This document shows, piece after piece, positions 9,115-18,477 of a stretch of 64,000 bases of DNA (the stretch's first letter is position 1; the number at the start of each line of letters is the position of its first letter). This DNA is from Phycisphaerales bacterium (GTDB taxonomy: Bacteria; Planctomycetota; Phycisphaerae; Phycisphaerales; UBA1924): contig JAVJNT010000002.1 in assembly GCA_040217175.1 (NCBI GenBank), positions 124,001 to 188,000 of the forward strand, written 5' to 3'. The position numbers and the translations under genes were made by a program. The notes beneath the pieces are model-generated. The model did not search any database. It was not told the DNA's origin and saw only the letters and a program-made list of their open reading frames with translations.

Positions 9115-12100
9115 TTAGCGCCGCCGGCGCTTCGACGCGCTCGCCGCGGGCTTGCTCACGACGCGTGGCGGGTCGGGCTCGAAGGGGGGCTCTTCCTCGT
9201 CCTCTTCTTCTTCGAGTTCTTCTTCGTCTTCAACATCTTCTTCGTCGGCGGCCTCTTCGTCGCCGTCTTCCTCATACTCCTCCTCGTCCTCTTCCTCGTA
9301 TTCCTCGTCGTCGTCTTCCTCGTATTCCTCGTCGTCGTCTTCGTACTCCTCTTCCTCTTCCTCTTCGTCGCCGTCTTCGTCTTCCTCGTACTCCTCTTCG
9401 TCTTCTTCCTCGTCGTCCTCTTCTTCGTCAGCTTCCTCGTCGTCGAGCTCGTCCTCGTCCTCTTCGAGCTCGTCGTCTTCTTCCTCTACGTCCTCGTCTT
9501 CTTCGTCTTCCTCGACGTCTTCATCATCTTCTTCGTCGACGCCATCGCGAGCCTCGGGCTCGGCCGCTTCCTCTTCACCGTCGAGCGTGCCGACGACCTC
9601 GACCTCGACGCTCGCCTCATCATCGAACGGCTCGTCTTCGTATCCAGCAAGATCGCTGTCGTCCGGATCCGCCGCTGCGTCCTTCGCGGCCAGGTCCTTC
9701 ATGGCCGCCCACTCCTCGGGCGAGATCTTGACGTCGCGCGCGACGCTGCCCTTGTGGTCGCTGATGACCCCGGCGATGCCCATGAGGTCGATCAGCCGGC
9801 TCGCCCGCGTGTAGCCGATGGCCAGGCGACGCTGCAAGAGGCTCACGCTGCCACGCTTGGTCTCCAGCACGATCTCGACGGCGCGGTCGAAGAGCGGGTC
9901 CTTCAACGCACGGCGTAGGCTGGCGGAGTTGTTGTTGGCGCTCTGGAGCAGGCGGTCGTCGTCGCTCAGGCCGCCCTCGGGCTGGCCGAGCTGCATGATC
10001 TGCCGCTCGAAGCTCGGCCCCGCGACCTCGCGCACGAACTTCACGACGCGGCGGATCTCGATGTCGTCCACCAGCGTGCCTTGACTCCTCATCAGCTTGT
10101 GGTTGCTCGGGCTCAGGAAGAGCATGTCGCCCTGGCCCAGCAGCAGCTCGCCGCCCTTCTGGTCGAGAATGATCCGGCTGTCGAGACCGCTGGCGACCTT
10201 GAACGTGATCCGGCAGGGCATGTTGCCCTTGATCAGGCCCGTGACGACGTTGGCCTGCGGGCGCTGCGTCGCGAGGATGAGGTGGATGCCGACCGCGCGG
10301 GCCTTCTGCGCGATGCGGACGATGGCGCCTTCGACCTCCTTGTTGGTCATCATCAGGTCGGCCAGCTCGTCGATGATAAAAACCATATACGGCAGCTTGC
10401 GCGGCACACGCGCGGCCTGCTCGTCGGTCTCGTGGCCGAGGCGCTCCTTGATCTCCTCCCAGTCGAGATCGTTGTAGCTCGAGATGTCGCGGCAGCCGGC
10501 CTCGGCGAGCAACTCGTACCGCTCGTCCATCTTCGTGACGGCCCACTCGAGGATCGCCGCGGCCTTGTGCATCTCGGTGACCACCGGGCACATCAGGTGC
10601 GGGATGTCCTTGAACTGGCTCATCTCGACCATCTTCGGGTCGACCAAGACGAGCCGCAGTTCGTTGGGCTTCTTGGTGTACAGGAACGACATGATGATCG
10701 TGTTCATGCACACCGACTTGCCGCTTCCCGTCGTGCCGGCGATCAGCACGTGGGGCATCTTGGTCAGGTCGGCGATGAGCGGCTCGCCCGACGCGTCCTT
10801 GCCCAGGAACATCGGCAGCTTCATGCCCTGGAACTTCTCGGGCCGGCCCATGAGCTCCTTCAGGCGCACCTTCTCCTTGGTGGGGTTGGGCACCTCGATG
10901 CCCACCGTGTCACGGCCGACCTGGTTGGCCACGATGCGTACGTTGACGGCCTTGAGCGCCCGCGCGATGTCGCTACTCACGGCGTTGAGCTGATTGACCT
11001 TCGTGCCCGGCGCCAGCCGTACGTCGTACAAGGTAATGACCGGCCCGCTCTCGATGCCCACGACCTCGCCCTTGATGCGGTACTCGTGCAGGGCACGCTC
11101 GAGCGCCTCGGCCCCCTCGCGCACCATCTCGTCGAGCTTGTCGTTGAAGTCTTCCTCGGGCTCTTCGAGCAGGTCGAGGCCGGGGAACCTGTAGCCCTCG
11201 AGCTCGACGCCCTGGAGGTCGCGCAGGTCCTCTTCCTTGGCCACCGAGCGGTTCTGATTGGCGAAGAGCACGGGCATCTTCTGGATCTTCTCGCGCAGGC
11301 GATCCTCGCTGAACACCTGGGGCGCTCCGACCTCGTCGTCTTCTTCCTCGAGCTCCTCTTCCTCGGGCTCTTCTTCGTCTTCCTCGTCTTCGTACTCGTC
11401 CTCTTCGTACGCCTCGTCTTCTTCCTCGTCCTCGTATTCCTCTTCGTACTCGTCCTCGAGCTCGTCTTCGTCCAGCTCGCCCTCGTCGGTGGCGATGTCC
11501 TTCTCGATGCGCTTGGCGCGTGCCTCGGCCTTCTTGCGCCTCTGGACCTTCGGGCGCATCCGCTCGTCGTCGTCCAGGTCGTTGACGCGAACCGGCGCGC
11601 GCTTCACGGGCTTCAGCCTCTCGCCGAGGTCGGCGAACCACGCACCGATCGCGGGCAGCACGCCTCGCACCGAGCTCGCGCCACCGCCGGCCGTACGGCC
11701 GAGCCAGCCCGCCTGCCGCAGCAGTCCCGCGCCCGCGGGCACGATCCACCGGTCGTACGCCACGATGACGCCGATCACGCAGGCAACCAGCATCCAGAGC
11801 AAGGTGCCCGCGACGTTGAAGTGCTCGCGAAGCTCGGCCGAGCCCACGAAGCCGATCACGCCGCCGGGCAGGTCGGGCAATCGGGCCGTCGACGGCAGCA
11901 GGACGGCCTGCACGCCCGCTCCCGCGATGGCGATGACGACCACGCCCACGATGCGGATGAGCGGGTGGTCGACCCGAGCCCCGCCGAAGTGCAGCCCGAT
12001 GAGCAGCGCCAGCCCGGCCAGGAACACCCACGCCCCCAGCCCGACCGTGTAGTACGACCAGTAGGCGATCAGCGCCCCGATGCCGCCCATCCAGTTGGCC

Positions 12101-12267
12101 GCCGGGTCGTTGGCCGGCCAGGCCGCGAAGCCCGGAGCATCGGCCGCGTCGAACCCGACGAGGCTGGCCGCGATGAACAGCCACAGCGCGCTGACCACCA
12201 GCCACGCAACCCAGCGCAGCACGGGCGCCAGCGCCGCCCCTTCGTCATCCGTGACCCGAGATGCCAT
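9115..12267 (-). CDS. ftsK: FtsK/SpoIIIE DNA translocase with long acidic C-terminal tail
   Basis: Septum-located ATPase that pumps chromosome ends into daughter cells. In order it has four to five membrane helices (residues about 15-180), an acidic linker (about 260-312), the alpha/beta motor with Walker A GTTGSGKS near residue 511 and Walker B MVFIIDELADL, and the winged-helix gamma domain (LLQRRLAIGYTRASRLIDLM, near 811-830). After gamma, where FtsK proteins normally end, comes an extra tail. From about residue 905 to 1028 it is almost entirely Asp and Glu, and it finishes with KRRRR. The start is placed at the MASRVTDDEG methionine. An upstream in-frame start would add 17 residues. No strong Shine-Dalgarno is visible. 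Confidence 0.93.
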   Translation of the reverse strand: MASRVTDDEGAALAPVLRWVAWLVVSALWLFIAASLVGFDAADAPGFAAWPANDPAANWMGGIGALIAYWSYYTVGLGAWVFLAGLALLIGLHFGGARVDHPLIRIVGVVVIAIAGAGVQAVLLPSTARLPDLPGGVIGFVGSAELREHFNVAGTLLWMLVACVIGVIVAYDRWIVPAGAGLLRQAGWLGRTAGGGASSVRGVLPAIGAWFADLGERLKPVKRAPVRVNDLDDDERMRPKVQRRKKAEARAKRIEKDIATDEGELDEDELEDEYEEEYEDEEEDEAYEEDEYEDEEDEEEPEEEELEEEDDEVGAPQVFSEDRLREKIQKMPVLFANQNRSVAKEEDLRDLQGVELEGYRFPGLDLLEEPEEDFNDKLDEMVREGAEALERALHEYRIKGEVVGIESGPVITLYDVRLAPGTKVNQLNAVSSDIARALKAVNVRIVANQVGRDTVGIEVPNPTKEKVRLKELMGRPEKFQGMKLPMFLGKDASGEPLIADLTKMPHVLIAGTTGSGKSVCMNTIIMSFLYTKKPNELRLVLVDPKMVEMSQFKDIPHLMCPVVTEMHKAAAILEWAVTKMDERYELLAEAGCRDISSYNDLDWEEIKERLGHETDEQAARVPRKLPYMVFIIDELADLMMTNKEVEGAIVRIAQKARAVGIHLILATQRPQANVVTGLIKGNMPCRITFKVASGLDSRIILDQKGGELLLGQGDMLFLSPSNHKLMRSQGTLVDDIEIRRVVKFVREVAGPSFERQIMQLGQPEGGLSDDDRLLQSANNNSASLRRALKDPLFDRAVEIVLETKRGSVSLLQRRLAIGYTRASRLIDLMGIAGVISDHKGSVARDVKISPEEWAAMKDLAAKDAAADPDDSDLAGYEDEPFDDEASVEVEVVGTLDGEEEAAEPEARDGVDEEDDEDVEEDEEDEDVEEEDDELEEDEDELDDEEADEEEDDEEEDEEEYEEDEDGDEEEEEEEYEDDDEEYEEDDDEEYEEEDEEEYEEDGDEEAADEEDVEDEEELEEEEDEEEPPFEPDPPRVVSKPAASASKRRRR

Positions 12268-12348
12268 AGGACCAACGGTATCGGCTCGCCGGGCCCCGGC
12301 GCGGCAGGAATGCCCCACCTCTGAGGCCCGCCCGAGGGGCGGGGTCGG

Positions 12349-14067
12349 CTAGGCCGCCTTCGTCGGCTCGTGCGGCTCGGAAAGCTCATCGCCAACCGGC
12401 TCGTCGTCCTGCGAGCCGTCGACCAGCACCCCGTCCTCGAGCCGAGCGACCCCGAGCGGGTTGGCCGAGCGGAGCTCCTTGGGAAGCACGGCCTCGGGCG
12501 CGTTCTGGTACGACACGTCGCGAAGCCAGCGACCGGCCGCATCGGTCCCGACCGACGTCGCCGGCACGCCCTGGCTGGCGGGGTAGGGGCCGCCATGCAC
12601 CAGCGACGGGCAGAGTTCCAATCCGGTCGGCGTAGCGTTGAAGACCAGGCGACCCACGCGGTGCTCCAGCGTGCCGGCCAGCCGGCGGCCCACGTTCCCG
12701 TCGGTCGTTCCCATCCAGATCGAGCCGGTGAGCGCACCGCCCACGGCGCTCGCCGCAGCGAGCACGCCGGCGGCATCGTCGGCCATCACCAGCACCATCG
12801 CCGGCCCGAACACCTCCTGCCGCACGATCGACTCGCGCACGAACACGTCGCCGGCGCACCGGAGCAGGCACCCGTTCACGATCGCGGCCTTGCCGGCTTC
12901 CTGGTCGGCGGCGTGGAAGGCGCCGCCTTCGAGACGCACGCCCTTGGTATCGAGCAGCGCCGCGACGTCCTGCATGAACCTCGACCGGATGCGCGGCCCG
13001 CGCATCTTCGCCGCCGGCATCTGGTCGAACATCGACGCGAGTTGCTTGGCGAAGACCTCCGCCTCGGCCCCGCGCTGCAGCACCACGACGCTCGGTCGCG
13101 TGCACGTCTGCCCCGCCACGTTCACGCAAGACTGGAACAACCGCTCCGCGATCGTCGGCCCGTTCGTTTCGAGGGCGCCGGGCAGCACGAACACCGGGTT
13201 GATCGTGCCGATGGAGGCCGAGAACACCATGCCGGGAGACCGGCACGAGACGGCGCCGGCGATCTCGTCGGCGGCCTGCTTCGATCCCACGAACGACAAG
13301 CCTCGCATGCACGGGTGCTCGACCAGCGTCTCGAGCAACGCCGCCTCGCCCTCTGCGTCGGCATGGACGAGCGTGATCAGCCCGGGCGGCGCCCCCTTCG
13401 CCGAGCAGGCCATCATCGCCACGCGTGCGATCATCGCGTCGGTCAGCGGATGCTCGGGATGGCTCTTGCACACGATCGGGCAGCCGGCCGCGAGCGCCGA
13501 GACCGCGTCGGCCCCGAGCGCCCCGCCTGTCAGCGGTTGATTCGCCGGGCCGAAGATGGCCACCGGCCCGATGCCACGACGGAACCGCCGCAGATCGGGC
13601 TTCGGAAGCGGCCGGCGGCTCGGCTCGGCGGTGTCGATGCTCGAGTGATCAAACGCCCGGTCGCGTACTGCGGCCGCAAACATCCTGAGCACCAGCATCA
13701 GCCGCTCGCGCTCCGCCACGATCCGAACCGCGCTGAACCCCGTCTCGTTGGCCGCGAGTTTCACGAGATCGTCGCCCAAGCCATGGACCGCGTCGGCGAT
13801 CGCCTCGAGCATCGCCGCACGCTCGCTCGCATCGATCTCCATCATGCCGTGATACGCCGCCCAGGCCGCCATCGCGGCGCCGCTCACCTCCTGCGGCGTC
13901 GAGGCCTCGACCTTCGGGCCGGCGGGCGTTCCCGTTGCGGGGCTTGTGGCCTGGAACGTGCGGCGCGGCCCGGCGTCCTTGGGCGCAAAGGCGGGAGGCA
14001 CCATCGCCTTGGTGAGCCCGGTGAGGGTCTTCGCTGCTTCAAGGTTTTGCTGCGTCGACGCGGCCAC
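12349..14067 (-). CDS. Aldehyde dehydrogenase family protein, ketoglutarate-semialdehyde dehydrogenase-like
   Basis: A 572-residue ALDH-superfamily protein closest in layout to 2,5-dioxovalerate (alpha-ketoglutarate semialdehyde) dehydrogenases. These catalyse the last step of pentose and hexarate breakdown to 2-oxoglutarate. Seen: FGPANQPLTGGALGADAVSA, SFVGSKQAADEIAG, the nucleophile motif AGQTCTRPSVVV (Cys322) and SIGTINPVFVLPGAL. In the family as I remember it, the last motif reads E-(L/M)-(G/S)-x-(I/V)-NP, with Glu as general base. Here that position is Ser285, so activity is uncertain. The start codon is GTG. ftsK follows on the same strand after 81 bases. Confidence 0.78.
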   Translation of the reverse strand: MAASTQQNLEAAKTLTGLTKAMVPPAFAPKDAGPRRTFQATSPATGTPAGPKVEASTPQEVSGAAMAAWAAYHGMMEIDASERAAMLEAIADAVHGLGDDLVKLAANETGFSAVRIVAERERLMLVLRMFAAAVRDRAFDHSSIDTAEPSRRPLPKPDLRRFRRGIGPVAIFGPANQPLTGGALGADAVSALAAGCPIVCKSHPEHPLTDAMIARVAMMACSAKGAPPGLITLVHADAEGEAALLETLVEHPCMRGLSFVGSKQAADEIAGAVSCRSPGMVFSASIGTINPVFVLPGALETNGPTIAERLFQSCVNVAGQTCTRPSVVVLQRGAEAEVFAKQLASMFDQMPAAKMRGPRIRSRFMQDVAALLDTKGVRLEGGAFHAADQEAGKAAIVNGCLLRCAGDVFVRESIVRQEVFGPAMVLVMADDAAGVLAAASAVGGALTGSIWMGTTDGNVGRRLAGTLEHRVGRLVFNATPTGLELCPSLVHGGPYPASQGVPATSVGTDAAGRWLRDVSYQNAPEAVLPKELRSANPLGVARLEDGVLVDGSQDDEPVGDELSEPHEPTKAA

Positions 14068-14143
14068 GCAGATTCATCGACCGATAGGAAGGCCAACTTC
14101 AATCAAGGTCCGATAGCGTTACGAAAATCTGCGAGCGCGCACG

Positions 14144-14174
14144 AAAAAGCTGCCCGTGCAACCACGCGGGCAGC
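14144..14174 (-). terminator. Terminator of the PEP-CTERM gene 14205-14789
   Basis: GCTGCCCG and CGGGCAGC form an eight-base-pair stem around a ten-base loop. On the minus strand the stem is followed by TTTTT. It lies about 30 bases after the stop codon. Confidence 0.7.
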
Positions 14175-14204
14175 AGATTTCAGTTCAGGAGCCCGATCGC
14201 CGGA

Positions 14205-14789
14205 TTAGCGGCGGCGACGAGCAGCGGCCAGGCCGCCCAAGCCCAGAAGGGCCAGCGACGCCGGAGCCGGGATGACCTCGATCCGGCCAGCACCCTCGAG
14301 GACCGTGGCGGTCACTTCGCTGCTCAGGCCGGTATCGTCGAGATACAGGTTGTAGCGAGCGGTCTCGGTGGCCAGGTCAACAGTGCGGGCCGTGAAGTCC
14401 GTCGTGCTCCAGGTGGCCGACCAGATGAGGATCGGGTCGCTCGTGTCGGCGAAGATGCCGCCCGAGGGGAACTGGAGCTGGCCGGTCACGATGTCCAGGA
14501 CATCGCCACCCGAGGGGGTGCCGTCGTCCTGACCGGGATCGGTGAACGCCGAGGACGGGCCGGAGAAGTCGCCGGTACCGTCGCCCCGGAGGCTCCACTC
14601 GGCAGCAGCAAACGCGTAGAACAGGTCGGAGTCCCAATCGGCCCACACTTCGACGGTTGCCGAAGGCGTGCCGGGGCTGACCACGTTGCTCACGCGGATC
14701 TCATACGTGTTGGGCTGAACGGTGGCGCTGGCCATGGCGGCCAGACCCAGCGCAGCGCCCGCGAAAGCGGCGATCTTGGTTGCGGTCAT
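14205..14789 (-). CDS. PEP-CTERM sorted secreted protein
   Basis: A 194-residue exported protein. The N-terminus is a signal peptide (MTATKIAAFAGAALGLAAMA, then SA). The C-terminus is a PEP-CTERM sorting signal: IPAPASLALLGLGGLAA followed by ARRRR, i.e. a PAP motif, a short membrane segment and a basic tail. Exosortases cleave such signals and anchor or release the protein at the cell surface. The middle part (EIRVSNVVSPGTPSATVEVW and onwards) is probably beta-rich and is not recognised. AGGAG lies seven bases before the ATG. No exosortase gene is in this window. Confidence 0.87.
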   Translation of the reverse strand: MTATKIAAFAGAALGLAAMASATVQPNTYEIRVSNVVSPGTPSATVEVWADWDSDLFYAFAAAEWSLRGDGTGDFSGPSSAFTDPGQDDGTPSGGDVLDIVTGQLQFPSGGIFADTSDPILIWSATWSTTDFTARTVDLATETARYNLYLDDTGLSSEVTATVLEGAGRIEVIPAPASLALLGLGGLAAARRRR

Positions 14790-15002
14790 GTCTCGTCTCT
14801 CCTGACGTTGGAACCAGGGATTGTCTCTTCCTGGGCCAAAGATACCACAAAATGGCTATGCGGATCAACCCATTTTCGAGAATGCAAGCAAAATTGGCAA
14901 AAAAACCGGCATTATCGGGATGTTCCGAATAACCGTCTCAACCCGCACGTCCCATCCAATCCAACGATTCCCCACCGCGATATCGGGCTATCCTGTGGGC
15001 CG

Positions 15003-16535
15003 ATGCCGTCCAAGACCCGATCATTCCTGCTCCAGGGCGTCGATGCCACGCCCTGTGAGGTCGAGGTCGACCTCGACGATGCGGCCCTGGCGAAGGAAAC
15101 GATCGTCGGCCTTCCCGATGCGGCGATCCGAGAGTCGATCGAGCGCGTCCGGGCGGCCATGACCAATACGGGCTATCAGTTCCCGAACGGCCGGCTCGTC
15201 ATTAATCTCGCGCCCGCCCACCTCCGCAAGGAGGGGCCGATCTACGACCTCCCCATCGCCATTGCGCTGCTCCACGCCACCGGGGTGCTTCGAGGCCACA
15301 CCCCCGACGACAGCCCGCCGAGGATGCACCACTGCATGATCGCCGGCGAGCTCGCGCTCGACGGGCGTGTTCGGCCCGTTCGTGGCGTCATCGCCATGGC
15401 CGATCTTGCCCGGCAGGAGAACCTCGACGCCGTCATCGTCCCGGCCGAGAACGCCGCCGAGGCCGCCGTCGCCGGCCCCACCACCTACGGCGTGCGCACC
15501 CTTGCGGAAGTCGTCGGACTGCTCAACGGCGTGCTCGACATCGAGCCGCAGAGCCCGCCCGACCTCGAGTCGATGCTCCACGCCGCCCAGGCGCCCATCG
15601 ACTTCGCCGAAGTGCGAGGCCAGGAGGCCGTCAAGCGGGCGATCGTGATCGCGGCGGCGGGCGGGCACAACGTCGTGATGCTCGGGCCGGCGGGCACGGG
15701 CAAGACCATGATGGCGCGCGCCCTGCCGGGCGTGCTGCCACCGATGAGCTCGGGCGAGGCCATCGAGATCACGCGCATTCACTCCGCCGCGGGCGAGCTC
15801 CCGCCGGGCCAGGGCCTCGTCGCCAGCCGGCCGGTCCGCACGCCGCACCACACCGCATCGGCGGCCTCCATCGTGGGCGGCGGCGTGGTCCCAAGGCCGG
15901 GCGAGGTCTCGCTGGCTACCCACGGCATCCTTTTCATGGACGAGCTGCCCGAGTTTCCCCGGTCGGTCCTCGAGACCCTCCGCCAGCCGCTCGAAGACCA
16001 CCAGGTCACGATCTCCAGGTCACGCGGCACGGTTCGCTTCCCGGCCGACTTCCTGTTCGTCGCGGCGATGAATCCCGCCCCCGGCGGCTCGGCCGGCACG
16101 TCGGCCGCGGGCATCAAGGCCGCCGAGCGGTACCGGGCCCGCATCAGCGGCCCGCTGCTCGACCGCATCGACATCCACGTCGAGGCGCCCGCCGTCCCGT
16201 GGAAGGAGCTTTCGGCGACGAGCGCGAACGGCACGACCGACTCGGCGATGATGCGCGACCGCGTGCTGCGGGCCCGCAAGGTCCAGGCCTCGCGCCAGGG
16301 CGAAGGCGCGCTCAACGGCCGCCTGCGGGGCAAGCAACTCGACACCCTCGCCCCGATGAGCGAGCCCGCCCGCGCGTTGCTCGGCCAGGCGATCGCCGAG
16401 CTCGGCCTGTCGGCTCGCGCGTACGACAAGGTCCGCCGGGTCGCTCGCACCGTCGCCGACCTCGAGGGCGCCGAGGGCTTGGACGTCCAGCACGTCGCCG
16501 AGGCGGTCCAGTACCGGCTGCTCGACCGGGCTTGA
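15003..16535 (+). CDS. comM: YifB/ComM family Mg-chelatase-like AAA+ ATPase
   Basis: A 510-residue cytoplasmic AAA+ protein. The start is the ATG giving MPSKTRSFLLQGVDA, because similarity to the family begins there. Order: an N-terminal S5/Lon-like domain (KETIVGLPDAAIRESIERVR, INLAPAHLRKEGPIYDLPIA), the Mg-chelatase AAA core with Walker A GPAGTGKTMMARALPG and the FMDELPEF Walker B region, then the C-terminal helical domain ending QYRLLDRA. In transforming bacteria ComM is a helicase that promotes branch migration during integration of incoming DNA. Outside those species its role is less clear. It is transcribed divergently from the PEP-CTERM gene. The 213-base gap between them is A/T-rich near 14870-14920. 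Confidence 0.9.
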   Translation: MPSKTRSFLLQGVDATPCEVEVDLDDAALAKETIVGLPDAAIRESIERVRAAMTNTGYQFPNGRLVINLAPAHLRKEGPIYDLPIAIALLHATGVLRGHTPDDSPPRMHHCMIAGELALDGRVRPVRGVIAMADLARQENLDAVIVPAENAAEAAVAGPTTYGVRTLAEVVGLLNGVLDIEPQSPPDLESMLHAAQAPIDFAEVRGQEAVKRAIVIAAAGGHNVVMLGPAGTGKTMMARALPGVLPPMSSGEAIEITRIHSAAGELPPGQGLVASRPVRTPHHTASAASIVGGGVVPRPGEVSLATHGILFMDELPEFPRSVLETLRQPLEDHQVTISRSRGTVRFPADFLFVAAMNPAPGGSAGTSAAGIKAAERYRARISGPLLDRIDIHVEAPAVPWKELSATSANGTTDSAMMRDRVLRARKVQASRQGEGALNGRLRGKQLDTLAPMSEPARALLGQAIAELGLSARAYDKVRRVARTVADLEGAEGLDVQHVAEAVQYRLLDRA

Positions 16536-16650
16536 GGTCCATCGGACAGCGCCCAGTCGGTGGCCGGTCGGTATCATCGCACCTCGAGACGTACCAGGCC
16601 GTCCCCTCCCCGCCGGCCGCCCCGATTGCTTCTTGTGGAGATGCGCCCTC

Positions 16651-17109
16651 ATGATCGATATCGACCGGCTTCGCCAACTCGTGGACCTGATGGTGGAGCA
16701 CGACCTGACCGAGGTCGACGTGAGCGACGAAGACCAGTCCATCACCATCAAGCGCGGCACGGGGGGCGCGTTCCAGGTCTCGCCCCAGCCGCAGGCGTTC
16801 GCGCCCCAGGCCGCCCCCGCGCCGCAGGCCGCCGCCCCTGCCTCGGGCGCGGCCCCTGCAGACGACGGCCTGGTGGCCATCGAGTCGCCCATGGTGGGCA
16901 CGTTCTACTCGGCGCCCGATCCCGACTCGCCCGAGTTCGTCAGCTCGGGCGCGTCGATCTCGCCCGACAGCGTGGTGTGCCTGGTCGAGGCCATGAAGGT
17001 CTTCAACGAGATCAAGGCCGAGATGGCGGGGACCGTTGAACGCGTCTGCGTGAAGAATGGCGACGCCGTCGAGTTCGGCCAGCCGCTGTTCATGGTGAGG
17101 CCGGCCTAG
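16651..17109 (+). CDS. accB: Acetyl-CoA carboxylase biotin carboxyl carrier protein
   Basis: A 152-residue BCCP that carries biotin between the carboxylase and transferase half-reactions of acetyl-CoA carboxylase, the first committed step of fatty-acid synthesis. An N-terminal helical part (MIDIDRLRQLVDLMVEHDLT) is joined by an Ala/Pro-rich linker (residues about 50-72) to the biotinyl domain. The linker is typical of BCCP. The biotinylation motif VEAMKVFNEI supplies the modified lysine, and ESPMVGTFYSAP matches the family thumb region. accC starts three bases after the stop, so the two are co-transcribed. Confidence 0.95.
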   Translation: MIDIDRLRQLVDLMVEHDLTEVDVSDEDQSITIKRGTGGAFQVSPQPQAFAPQAAPAPQAAAPASGAAPADDGLVAIESPMVGTFYSAPDPDSPEFVSSGASISPDSVVCLVEAMKVFNEIKAEMAGTVERVCVKNGDAVEFGQPLFMVRPA

Positions 17110-17112
17110 CCC

Positions 17113-18477
17113 ATGTTCAAGCGCATCCTGATCGCGAACCGGGGCGAGATCGCGCTCCGCATCATCCGCGCCTGCCGAGAGCTTGGCATCGAGGCCGTCT
17201 GCGTCTACTCGCAGGCCGACAAGGACGCGCCGTACCTTCGGCTGGCTGACCGCGCCATCTGCATCGGAGCCGGGCCAAGCAAGGACAGCTACCTCAACAT
17301 CCCGCGAATCATCGCCGCCGCCGAAGTCAGCGATGCCGACGCCATCCACCCAGGCTACGGCTTCCTCTCCGAGCGGGCCGACTTCTCGCAGATCTGCCGC
17401 GAGTGCAAGATCGAGTTCATCGGCCCCAGCCCCGAGGCCATGGGCCAGCTGGGCGACAAGGTCCAGGCCAAGCGTGCCGCCAAGGCGGCCAAGGTCCCGA
17501 TCTTCCCCGGCTCGGAGGGCGCTATCGAGGAAGAGGACGAGGCCGTCGAGGTCGCCCGCGAGATCGGCTTCCCGGTCATCATCAAGGCGGCGGCCGGTGG
17601 CGGCGGCCGCGGCATGCGCGTCTGCCACAACGAGGCCACCCTCCGCCAGAACATCAAGAAGGCCCAGCAAGAGGCCAAGGCCGCCTTCGGAGACGGCAGC
17701 GTCTTCATCGAGAAGTTCCTCGAGCACGCACGACACGTCGAGGTCCAGGTTTTGGGCGACAAGCACGGCCACTCCGTGCACCTCTTCGAACGCGATTGCT
17801 CCATGCAGCGCCGCCACCAGAAGCTCATCGAAGAGGCCCCGGCCCCCGGCGTCGATCGCAAGAAGATCACCTCCGTCTGCGAGAACGCGGCCAAGCTCAT
17901 CCGCAACACGGGGTACGCCGGCGCCGCGACCGTCGAGTTCCTGATGGACGACGAGCAGAACTTCTACATGCTCGAGGTCAACACCCGCGTCCAGGTCGAG
18001 CACCCCGTCACCGAGATGATCACCGGCGTGGACATCGTGAAGAACTCGATCCTGATCGCCGCCGGCGAGAAGCTCGGCTTGCGCCAGAAGGACGTCTCGG
18101 TCAACGGCCACGCGATGGAGTGCCGCATCAACGCGGAGGACCCCGCCCGCAACTTCATGCCCAGTCCCGGCCGGATCGAGACCTGGGAGATGCCCGGCGG
18201 GCCGGGCATCCGCATGGACACCCACGTGGTGCCGGGGTACATGGTGCCCCCAACCTACGACTCGATGATCGGCAAGCTCATCGCCCACGCATCCGACCGC
18301 CGCGCGTGCATCACGCGCATGGCCAGGGCGCTCCGCGAGTTCCGGGTTGCGCCGATCAAGACGGTCATACCGCTCCATCTCCGGCTGCTCGAGCACAGCG
18401 CCTTCCAGGAAGACGCCGTGGACATCCACTACCTCGAGCGCGCGCTGAAGCAGGACCTGCTGGGGCCCGTCGGCTGA
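17113..18477 (+). CDS. accC: Biotin carboxylase subunit of acetyl-CoA carboxylase
   Basis: A 454-residue ATP-grasp enzyme that carboxylates BCCP-bound biotin with ATP and bicarbonate. Visible family landmarks are FKRILIANRGEIALRIIRAC at the N-terminus, HPGYGFLSE, the glycine-rich ATP-binding loop KAAAGGGGRGMRV, HLFERDCSMQRRHQKLIEE and MLEVNTRVQVEHPVTEMITG with the catalytic Arg/Glu cluster. The length is normal for AccC. It directly follows accB. The carboxyltransferase genes accA and accD are not in the window. Confidence 0.96.
   Translation: MFKRILIANRGEIALRIIRACRELGIEAVCVYSQADKDAPYLRLADRAICIGAGPSKDSYLNIPRIIAAAEVSDADAIHPGYGFLSERADFSQICRECKIEFIGPSPEAMGQLGDKVQAKRAAKAAKVPIFPGSEGAIEEEDEAVEVAREIGFPVIIKAAAGGGGRGMRVCHNEATLRQNIKKAQQEAKAAFGDGSVFIEKFLEHARHVEVQVLGDKHGHSVHLFERDCSMQRRHQKLIEEAPAPGVDRKKITSVCENAAKLIRNTGYAGAATVEFLMDDEQNFYMLEVNTRVQVEHPVTEMITGVDIVKNSILIAAGEKLGLRQKDVSVNGHAMECRINAEDPARNFMPSPGRIETWEMPGGPGIRMDTHVVPGYMVPPTYDSMIGKLIAHASDRRACITRMARALREFRVAPIKTVIPLHLRLLEHSAFQEDAVDIHYLERALKQDLLGPVG

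Noticed and set aside
9165-12324. Serine-rich or Leu/Val-rich plus-strand frames opposite ftsK (9152-9814, 10081-12324)
   Set aside because: They are antisense images of the polyacidic codons of ftsK, whose own frame has all family motifs.
12370-14208. A 612-codon plus-strand frame opposite the aldehyde-dehydrogenase-like gene
   Set aside because: Rich in Arg, His and Pro with no domain; antisense to a clear ALDH family member.
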